Positions 43,546 through 49,795 of a stretch of DNA of 49,795 bases are shown here, piece after piece. The position numbers and the translations under genes are program-made. This DNA is from Flavobacteriaceae bacterium (lineage in GTDB: Bacteria; Bacteroidota; Bacteroidia; Flavobacteriales; Flavobacteriaceae), in contig CANGWK010000025.1 in NCBI GenBank assembly GCA_947457615.1, positions 1-49,795 of the forward strand, in the 5' to 3' direction. Under the pieces are notes generated by a model. It was not told where the DNA came from, ran no database searches, and saw nothing but the letters and a program-made list of their open reading frames with translations. How positions within the stretch are numbered: the stretch's first letter is position 1; every line of letters starts with the position of its first letter.

Positions 43546-43567
43546 AAGGCCACTATTTCGTGACCTT
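43546..43567 (-). terminator. Probable minus-strand terminator after the 1500-aa gene
   Basis: An 8-bp stem AAGGTCAC / GTGGCCTT with loop GAAATA includes one G-U pair that exists only in minus-strand RNA. It is followed by an interrupted T-rich stretch (TGTTGTTTAGTTTTTTT). It lies 29 bp after the stop at 43597. Confidence 0.55.
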
Positions 43568-43596
43568 GGTGTTTAAATTAGTTGCATTTAATTATT

Positions 43597-46500
43597 TTAT
43601 TTTTTAGAAATTTTAATAACCTTGTGTTTTCCATTAGATTCAATTTGTAAAATATAATTTCCTTCTGGAAAAGTATTCATATCGATTAAAGTTGATGGAG
43701 AATTTGGTTCTAAAAATTTAATTTGTTGCCCAATAATATTGTATATAGCTATAGAATCAATGTCCTGAGTATACAATAAATTTAAATTATTTATTACCGG
43801 ATTTGGATAGTACTCTAAACCAACCATATCAAAATTAGAATTAGATAAATTTATCGTAACTGTTACTGCCAATGGAGAAGAACTAAAACATCCGTTTACA
43901 GATTGCATTGCATAATAAGTAGTTCCGTCTAATAAAACAGTTGTGGTTTCTAATGGATTTGAATTAGATAATGCCTCTGCACTTGAAGAATACCAAAGAA
44001 TATTACTTCCCGCAACAACTAAATCTGCAATTGTTTGACCTGAATTTATAGTTTGTGCTGTTTCGCCTGTTGGAGCTGAAATTGGAGTTCCCGTTACATC
44101 CCATGAACAAGTTTCAGAATTAAATGAAGTAGTTTCATAACATGCTAAAGTAGGTTGTTCAGGCAATAGTCCTGAAACTTCCCATGAACAAGTTTCTGAA
44201 TTAAATGAAGCAGTTTCATAACATGCTAAAGTAGGTTGTTCAGGTAATAGTCCTGAAACTTCCCATGAACAAGTTTCAGAATTAAATGAAGCAGTTTCAT
44301 AACATGCTAAAGTAGGTTGTTCAGGCAATGTACCTGAAACATCCCATGAACAAGTATTTGAGTTAAAAGAAGCAGTTTCATAACATGCTAAAGTTGGTTG
44401 AATTGGCTGCGGATTAACAGTAACCAATACAGAAGTTCTATTACTTTCACATGAATTTTCTGTTTGAGAAACATAATAAGTTCCTGTTGAAAGTGCATCT
44501 GTAGACGCTAAAGGACTTCCATTAGTTTCAGTAGAATACCAATTTAACGTAGTTCCTACTGCAGATAAACCAGCTACAGTTCCTGAAATGCAAAATTCTT
44601 GATTACTAGATGTAGGAACAGTTGTTGTTACAACAGTAAGATTAGCAACATTTGAATTTGTAGAACCATTAATAGTTGTACAAACAGCTCTATATTGATA
44701 ACTATTGATTGTGCTATCCGATCCAGTTAATGTAAGTGAATTAGTTGTAAAGCCATCATAAACAGTTGCAGAATCTAAATTTGATGTAATATCTTCCCAA
44801 GAATTTCCGTTATTTGTACTTCTTTGCCATTTTAATGTTGAAGGCAAAGTGGTAGTTATTGCAACGGTAAAAGAAGTATTGCTTCCATTACAAATTGAAC
44901 TATTTATTGGTTGTGTTGTTATTGCAGGTAATCCTGTTGTTTCTGCTATTGCAAAATCTCCAAAACTAGTTATTCCTGTTAAATTAATATTTGTGTTAGT
45001 TGGGATACCAGATAGTGATGTTGCATTCCAAGTAGCATTTTCATAATTTCTAGTTGAATAATTAGCAGGAGTAGCACCATTGTCATTATCTGAGCTAGAA
45101 TATGTAAACGAAGCATCATAATTTGTAAAACCTGTAATCCCATTATTTGTTAAAGTCCAAGTTCTATTGACACTTTTTGTGTCATCCAATCCAGAATTTG
45201 CAATAGATGGATGATCTCCAGAAGCAGTATTAGCAGCGATACTTCCGGTGTTGACTGCAGAATTATTTGTTGTAAAAGTTAAAGCAACAGGAGTATAATT
45301 AGTTGCATCCCCAATTGCAAAAGAAAAGGAAGGGTTATTTCCTGGGGCTGTTTGCTTTATTAAATTTCCAACCACCCAACCTGTTCCAGCACCCAAGATA
45401 CTTCCTGATGTACCCATTGTAATGTAATTATTTCCAGTTTCTATATTTCCAGAAACAAAAGTAAGTGTTCCGTCAATTTTAATATTTGCAGGGACAATAA
45501 CATTTAATGTATTATTTACAGTAAGATCTTTAATACTCGTGATCTCTGGGGTTGTTGCTGGAGCAACAATAGTGAAAGCAGTGCCCATATTTACAACACT
45601 GATTAAATCATTTTTAGTGAAATTATAGTTAACTCCATTGCTAAAGGTTCTAGTCCCAGAATTTCTAATATTTCCTAGAAGAGTCCCAGAATCTAATCCA
45701 TCTGCACTTGTTATTACTAAGGTGCTTCCTGATTGAGCAGTGAAATTTCCTGTTCCCGAGAAATTAGTAGTTGAAACAACACCGTCTCCAAACGATAATT
45801 TACCTGAGCTAGTTACCAATAGAGAACCGGATAAGAATGCTTTTAAACTTTGTGAAAGCTTAACACCAGCAGGATTAGAAATAGTAATATTACCTAATAA
45901 ATTGGATGGAACTAAAGTAGTAGATTGCGCAGTTGTTAATCCGTCAAAAAAGTAATTTGCAGAAGAATTATAAGAATAACTACTTGTTGTTACAGCAGTA
46001 GCTAAAGAAGTGTTTTCCCCTAATTTAATAGATGCGCCTGCAGATGTTATAAAATTACCACCACCAGAAATATTTTTACCTGCTAAATTTAATACTCCAT
46101 TAACCATTAGTGCTTTATAAGTTCCAACCGTAAAATCGGCACTCATAGTAACGGTATGACCAGAAATAATAAATATATTGTTGGTACTTGAAGGTGCTTG
46201 AGTGGCTGCTGCCCATACTCCCGAACCATCGTTCCATTCCCATATTGAGGAATCTGAAAAATCGCCAGAAGCAGTAGTTCTATAATCTGCTAAGTCTTGA
46301 GATATTTTTGTAGTAGCAGTAATTTGATTAGAATTTAAAGAATTAGCACTTCCATTGGATGCATTTACTTCATAATAATAAATGCTGCCAGAGTTTAAAC
46401 CTGTAATTGTTGCAGAATTTGTAGCAACATTTATTGGGTATCCAGCTACTGCTTGATACAAATTACCGGTTACCAATATATCATCTATTCTTACAGAACC

Positions 46501-48099
46501 TCCAATTAATGCAGTACCAGTAGTATAATCTACGGATGTATAATTTATCCAACGTAAATAAACAGAAGGTTGATTTTCACATTCTGCTGGAAGCACTAAA
46601 TTGTAGAGATTACCAGTTCCCCAATCACCTGAACAAACTATAGCTCCTCCAGGAACATCCGCATAAGTTCCACTAGAACCAACTTTAAATTGCAATTTAA
46701 AATCTTTTGGTGCTGTAGAATATAATTTTGAAGATACTTTAATATTTTTATACCCTGTAGTATTTGCTTGAATCTCCCAATTTTTTCCAACTGTTACATA
46801 CCAAGAAGTTCCCGACATTGCAAAAGTTCCCGGTCCTCCAGAACCTTCTCCTGCAGTAACAGTACCCGCACTTTGCGTAATAACTTTAGTCGTATTATTT
46901 GCATTTGCAATATCCGCAACTGGGGTTACACCTTGCGCAGCTGTCCATGAAACAGGAAATGTCCATCCTACAATATTTTGAGTAGTATTGGCTTCATATA
47001 AGTAAACATTATAACTTGTAGCTCCAATAACCGAGTTCCAATTTGCAGTAAATCCATTTGAGTTTAGAGTAGTTGCAGCACTAGCAATTGGAGTTGCTGG
47101 AGCAGATAGTGTTGTTGCAGTAACAAGGTTTTCTGCAGAATAATTAAATGCTTTATCAACAGTAAATACTTTATAATAGTAGGTAGATCCAGAAGTTAAT
47201 AAGGAATCATTAAAGGAGGTGGCAGTCCCAATATAAACTACCGTTCCTTGTAAAGCTCCAGTCCCGTTGGTTATAGCGTTTCCTACAGAATATATTCCAT
47301 TGGCATTAGGAAGATTATCTACATTTGGATTAGAATTGTAACGTACAACCATATAACCACCACCGTCTGCACCTGTTGCAGGAGCAGTCCAGCCAAGCGT
47401 TAATGCAGATGCTGTTAAATTGGTAATAGATCCTGTAGTTGAAGAATCTGGAAGGGCAGTATCTACAGCCCCAGCATATACTACAAAATCATCAATATTC
47501 ACTGTAGAACTAGTTGCTAATAAATATCTTACTCCAGCAAAATTTGTACTTGAAACTACTGCTGCAGTATTTGTAGTAAGAGTAACTGTTGCTTTAGTCC
47601 AAATGCCTGACTGATATGTTGACGTAACAAGAGATGATTTACTATTATTTGGTACACCAGAAGTATTATCGTTGTATATAGAACCTTGCAAACTTGTTGT
47701 TTGATCTGTTGTGGTTTTATAATAATATTGAACAGTATATTGCGTACTTACCGTAGGAGCATTTAGAACATTAGCCGATGTTGGAGACTGCAATCTTGCA
47801 GTAGTTACTGATGTAGCATGGCTTGCATACTTATTCCCAGTCCTGGCCAATGCAGGATTATTTATCATTAATTTTGTTGTAGACGTTGAAGATGGACTAA
47901 CAGACCAAGAAGTTGCAGATAAAGCACCTGGAATTGTTGCTCCTGCTAAAGTTGCTGTTTGCCCTTCAAATCCGCCATCCATGTATGGAAAAGATCCAAG
48001 TACTTGTTGCCCTCTTGCGTTATTAGAAATAAGTAAAACAAATAAAAAACAGAAATAAAGTAAAAAAATACTTTTTCGGTTAAGTAATTTTTTTTTCAT
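43597..48099 (-). CDS. Large multidomain T9SS-secreted protein
   Basis: The 1500-residue protein is probably surface-attached. In order: a signal peptide (ARGQ); an N-terminal carbohydrate-binding-like beta-sandwich (about 30-210); fibronectin type III-like domains (about 215-335 and 335-600); a beta-solenoid-like segment starting DYRTTASGDFSDSSIWEW (about 610-900); Ig-like modules (about 1060-1230); four 27-residue Cys repeats (about 1233-1333); a further Ig-like module; and a type A sorting domain (YYPNPVINNLNLLY to KHKVIKISKK). No catalytic motif is evident. In the absence of SusE/F it could serve as a surface glycan-binding protein. An ACCCC box upstream resembles the susC boxes. Confidence 0.88.
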   Translation of the reverse strand: MKKKLLNRKSIFLLYFCFLFVLLISNNARGQQVLGSFPYMDGGFEGQTATLAGATIPGALSATSWSVSPSSTSTTKLMINNPALARTGNKYASHATSVTTARLQSPTSANVLNAPTVSTQYTVQYYYKTTTDQTTSLQGSIYNDNTSGVPNNSKSSLVTSTYQSGIWTKATVTLTTNTAAVVSSTNFAGVRYLLATSSTVNIDDFVVYAGAVDTALPDSSTTGSITNLTASALTLGWTAPATGADGGGYMVVRYNSNPNVDNLPNANGIYSVGNAITNGTGALQGTVVYIGTATSFNDSLLTSGSTYYYKVFTVDKAFNYSAENLVTATTLSAPATPIASAATTLNSNGFTANWNSVIGATSYNVYLYEANTTQNIVGWTFPVSWTAAQGVTPVADIANANNTTKVITQSAGTVTAGEGSGGPGTFAMSGTSWYVTVGKNWEIQANTTGYKNIKVSSKLYSTAPKDFKLQFKVGSSGTYADVPGGAIVCSGDWGTGNLYNLVLPAECENQPSVYLRWINYTSVDYTTGTALIGGSVRIDDILVTGNLYQAVAGYPINVATNSATITGLNSGSIYYYEVNASNGSANSLNSNQITATTKISQDLADYRTTASGDFSDSSIWEWNDGSGVWAAATQAPSSTNNIFIISGHTVTMSADFTVGTYKALMVNGVLNLAGKNISGGGNFITSAGASIKLGENTSLATAVTTSSYSYNSSANYFFDGLTTAQSTTLVPSNLLGNITISNPAGVKLSQSLKAFLSGSLLVTSSGKLSFGDGVVSTTNFSGTGNFTAQSGSTLVITSADGLDSGTLLGNIRNSGTRTFSNGVNYNFTKNDLISVVNMGTAFTIVAPATTPEITSIKDLTVNNTLNVIVPANIKIDGTLTFVSGNIETGNNYITMGTSGSILGAGTGWVVGNLIKQTAPGNNPSFSFAIGDATNYTPVALTFTTNNSAVNTGSIAANTASGDHPSIANSGLDDTKSVNRTWTLTNNGITGFTNYDASFTYSSSDNDNGATPANYSTRNYENATWNATSLSGIPTNTNINLTGITSFGDFAIAETTGLPAITTQPINSSICNGSNTSFTVAITTTLPSTLKWQRSTNNGNSWEDITSNLDSATVYDGFTTNSLTLTGSDSTINSYQYRAVCTTINGSTNSNVANLTVVTTTVPTSSNQEFCISGTVAGLSAVGTTLNWYSTETNGSPLASTDALSTGTYYVSQTENSCESNRTSVLVTVNPQPIQPTLACYETASFNSNTCSWDVSGTLPEQPTLACYETASFNSETCSWEVSGLLPEQPTLACYETASFNSETCSWEVSGLLPEQPTLACYETTSFNSETCSWDVTGTPISAPTGETAQTINSGQTIADLVVAGSNILWYSSSAEALSNSNPLETTTVLLDGTTYYAMQSVNGCFSSSPLAVTVTINLSNSNFDMVGLEYYPNPVINNLNLLYTQDIDSIAIYNIIGQQIKFLEPNSPSTLIDMNTFPEGNYILQIESNGKHKVIKISKK
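44099..44402 (-). repeat. 81-bp tandem repeat, about four units, in the 1500-aa gene
   Basis: The segment CATGCTAAAG recurs at 44141, 44222, 44303 and 44384, exactly 81 bp apart. Each unit encodes 27 residues (QPTLACYETASFNSETCSW plus a VSGLLPE-like linker). The middle units are nearly identical in DNA. CYETAxFNxxTCxWDVTGT modules are familiar from other T9SS proteins. Confidence 0.95.
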
Positions 48100-48174
48100 A
48101 AAAATTAGGTTTTTGGTTAAGTTTCGTGTGCTATTAGTTTAAGCGTAAATTTAATTATTCATTATATACACGAA

Positions 48175-48203
48175 GTACAAAATTGGGGGTAAAATTGTAC
48201 GAA
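48175..48203 (-). promoter_or_regulatory. ACCCC box and GTACAA/TTGTAC dyad upstream of the 1500-aa gene
   Basis: The minus strand reads TTCGTACAATTTTACCCC ending 86 bp before the ATG at 48099. Ten of 11 core positions match the ATTTTTACCCC boxes of susC, and the distance to the start codon is almost the same. The box lies inside a perfect 6-bp dyad, GTACAA (48175-48180) and TTGTAC (48195-48200). Confidence 0.5.
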
Positions 48204-48412
48204 CAATTTTTCTATGACAATTTTTATTGCAAGATCTTTCTATAAATTAATTAAAAATAGAATTTAAAATTTGGAAATAAAACATTAAAAATCAAATTGT
48301 ACTATTTAAATTATAATTAATCCTGCATATTTCTATATTATTTCTATTTTGAAATACAAATACATTTAAAAATAAATTTCGAAGATTATATAAAAATTTT
48401 AATTTTTTTTTT

Positions 48413-48420
48413 TATGTTTG
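48413..48420 (+). promoter_or_regulatory. -7 box (TATGTTTG) for the SprB-repeat gene
   Basis: TATGTTTG matches TAnnTTTG and ends 32 bp before the ATG at 48453. It follows a poly-T run. There is no -33 TTG. Confidence 0.5.
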
Positions 48421-48452
48421 TAGACTATATTATTTTATTAAAAATAAAAATC

Positions 48453-49795
48453 ATGAAGCATTTAAAATTAAGTTTGTTAACTTTTTTATTACTATTGTTA
48501 ACTGCTAATGGCTATTCTCAGGCTTGCCCCGGGAATCAAGTAACAACAACATTGCAAAACATTACCAACCCAACCCCCACAACTATTGAGTTTGATGTTT
48601 TCATTTCAAATACTGGAACTACTTCATTACAATTAGCCGCCCTGCAAGGCGGAGTAATTTATAATTCTGGATTCTTACCAGCTTTAGCAACAGGTACATT
48701 TACTTGTATAACTCAACCTTCGGCAACTGGAAATTTTCCAAACTTTAGTCCTCTTCCAACAGTACTACATACAGTAGCTTCAAGACAATTACGATGGACA
48801 AGTACACCGGTTACTTTATTGAGTGGTAATACAGTTAATTTACCAGCTAATACACCTTTAAAATTTGCACGTTTTAAATTTGAAAGCACACTTGCGTGGA
48901 CTACAAATTTTGCAGGAACTCTAACGGAACAATATACTATTGCTTCAGGATATACTCAAATGGCAGCTACTGTATATTGTAATGGAAATGCAAATTCAAC
49001 AGGTTTATCATCCGCTACAGCTGGCACAATGCTTTCCCCTAATATAGCAAACACTCCTTACTCTATTACTTTAAATGCTTGTGCTACAGCAGCAAGTCAA
49101 ACAGCAAGTACACCTGTGTCTTGTTTTGGCGGAACTAATGGTTCATCAACTATTAAAATGACACCAACACCTTCGTCAACTGCAATTACCTATACAGTTG
49201 ATGGTGGAGCTTCACAAAACGGCACTTTATCTAGTGGCTCATTTACAATTTCTGGTTTATCTTCTGGCACACACACTGTAATTATTTCTAGTACTGGGTG
49301 TTCTAATGTTACTGCTACCGGAGTCAGTATTACTCAACCAGCATCTGCATTAGCAGCTTCAGGTTCTTCTTCTGCAATATTGTGCAATGGAGGTAACTCC
49401 ACAGTTGTAGTTTCTGCTACAGGTGGAACTGCTCCTTACACTGGAACAGGTTCGTTCACTCGTTCCGCAGGAGCTTACTCTTATACGGTAACCGATACTA
49501 ACGGATGTACTTCAACAGCTTCTGGAACTATTACTCAACCAGCTACGGCGTTAGTCGCTTCAGGTTCTCCTTCTACAATATTATGTAACGGAGGTAACTC
49601 CACAGTTGTAGTTTCTGCTACAGGTGGAACTGCTCCGTACACTGGAACAGGTTCGTTCACTCGTACTGCAGGAGCTTACTCGTATACTGTAACCGATGCT
49701 AACGGATGTACTTCAACAGCTTCTGGAACTATTACTGAACCAGCTACGGCATTAGTCGCTTCAGGTTCTCCTTCTGCTATATTATGTAACGGAGG
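48453..49795 (+). CDS. SprB-repeat adhesin-like secreted protein, 5' part (continues past window)
   Basis: An open frame runs from an ATG at 48453 to the right edge, giving 447 visible residues. A signal peptide (MKHLKLSLLTFLLLLLTANG, cleavage after YSQ) precedes an N-terminal domain of about 190 residues that resembles a cohesin-like beta-sandwich (TIEFDVFISNTGTTSLQLAALQ). A threonine/serine-rich linker with VSCFGGTNGSSTI begins the repeat region. From about residue 290 there are SprB-type modules of 67 residues with CNGGNSTVVVSATGGTAPY and YTVTDANGCTSTA. SprB repeats occur in T9SS-exported gliding and adhesion proteins. It is transcribed away from the PUL and is probably an unrelated surface protein. 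Confidence 0.85.
   Translation, partial: MKHLKLSLLTFLLLLLTANGYSQACPGNQVTTTLQNITNPTPTTIEFDVFISNTGTTSLQLAALQGGVIYNSGFLPALATGTFTCITQPSATGNFPNFSPLPTVLHTVASRQLRWTSTPVTLLSGNTVNLPANTPLKFARFKFESTLAWTTNFAGTLTEQYTIASGYTQMAATVYCNGNANSTGLSSATAGTMLSPNIANTPYSITLNACATAASQTASTPVSCFGGTNGSSTIKMTPTPSSTAITYTVDGGASQNGTLSSGSFTISGLSSGTHTVIISSTGCSNVTATGVSITQPASALAASGSSSAILCNGGNSTVVVSATGGTAPYTGTGSFTRSAGAYSYTVTDTNGCTSTASGTITQPATALVASGSPSTILCNGGNSTVVVSATGGTAPYTGTGSFTRTAGAYSYTVTDANGCTSTASGTITEPATALVASGSPSAILCNG
49332..49795 (+). repeat. ~201-bp near-identical SprB-type tandem repeats (array runs off window)
   Basis: The segment ACTCAACCAGC or its close variant ACTGAACCAGC recurs near 49332, 49534 and 49735, about 201 bp apart. 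The second and third copies differ at very few bases, including synonymous sites, indicating recent amplification or gene conversion. The array is open at the right edge. Confidence 0.9.

Larger units (their letters stand above)
48100..48452. other. 353-bp divergent intergenic region
   Basis: This separates the divergent PUL and SprB-repeat genes. It contains the ACCCC-type box and dyad (48175-48203), a -7 box on the plus strand (48413-48420), and otherwise very AT-rich sequence including a 13-T run at 48403-48413. No open frame or RNA gene is evident. Confidence 0.7.

Noticed and set aside
44099..44402. CRISPR-like array
   Set aside because: The 81-bp units are contiguous, in frame, and encode a 27-residue protein repeat with no spacers.
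1..49795. Insertion sequences, integrases or prophage genes
   Set aside because: No transposase, integrase or phage structural gene was recognised, and no attachment-site duplication of the tRNA-Thr end was seen.

Overview
The window looks like a chromosomal segment from an aerobic member of the Flavobacteriia (Flavobacterium-like). It is AT-rich. Several promoters fit the Bacteroidota -7 consensus TAnnTTTG, and Shine-Dalgarno sites are largely absent. It encodes a SusC/SusD pair, a one-protein hybrid two-component regulator, and secreted proteins with type IX secretion (T9SS) C-terminal sorting domains. No rRNA, CRISPR array, transposase, integrase or phage gene was seen.

Layout. Positions 1-2525 (minus) are the 5' part of a large secreted protein with tandem Ig-like repeats, cut by the window edge. 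Positions 2690-8821 are housekeeping: tRNA-Thr(TGT), a small conserved protein, mannose-6-phosphate isomerase, PrxQ peroxiredoxin, a QueD/PTPS-like enzyme, type I IPP isomerase, a lipoprotein MsrB-MsrA fusion, and a GapN-like aldehyde dehydrogenase. Positions 8925-48099 form a 39-kb block of 22 co-oriented minus-strand genes that I read as one polysaccharide utilization locus (PUL). Position 48453 onward (plus) is the start of a SprB-repeat adhesin-like protein, cut by the right edge.

The PUL in transcription order is: a 1500-aa multidomain T9SS protein; a beta-helix protein; the hybrid two-component system (HTCS); GH88; GH2; an alginate-lyase-family lipoprotein; two iduronate-2-sulfatase-like sulfatases; a T9SS beta-helix protein; a T9SS chondroitinase-B/PL6-like lyase; a third iduronate-2-sulfatase-like enzyme; a periplasmic formylglycine-generating enzyme (FGE); a bicupin; a DUF1961 protein; an N-sulfoglucosamine-sulfohydrolase-like sulfatase; a second alginate-lyase-family protein; an arylsulfatase; SusC; SusD; KduI; KduD; and a DUF4861 protein. 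An intrinsic terminator closes the block.

Proposed pathway (inference): T9SS-exported lyases cut a sulfated, uronate-containing polymer at the surface, and SusCD imports the oligomers. Five sulfatases, activated in situ by the co-encoded FGE, remove sulfate. GH2 and further lyases trim the chain, and GH88 releases the unsaturated uronate. KduI and KduD convert it to 2-keto-3-deoxygluconate (KDG). The enzyme set does not match a textbook PUL. Heparinases, PL8, alginate PL7/PL17 and rhamnose catabolism are all absent, while two PL38-like proteins and two paralogous uncharacterised beta-helix proteins are present. It may target an undescribed sulfated glycosaminoglycan-like or glucuronan-like glycan. 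An 11-bp box, ATTTTTACCCC, occurs twice upstream of susC and once in near-identical form, at a similar distance, upstream of the 1500-aa protein; it is a candidate regulator site.
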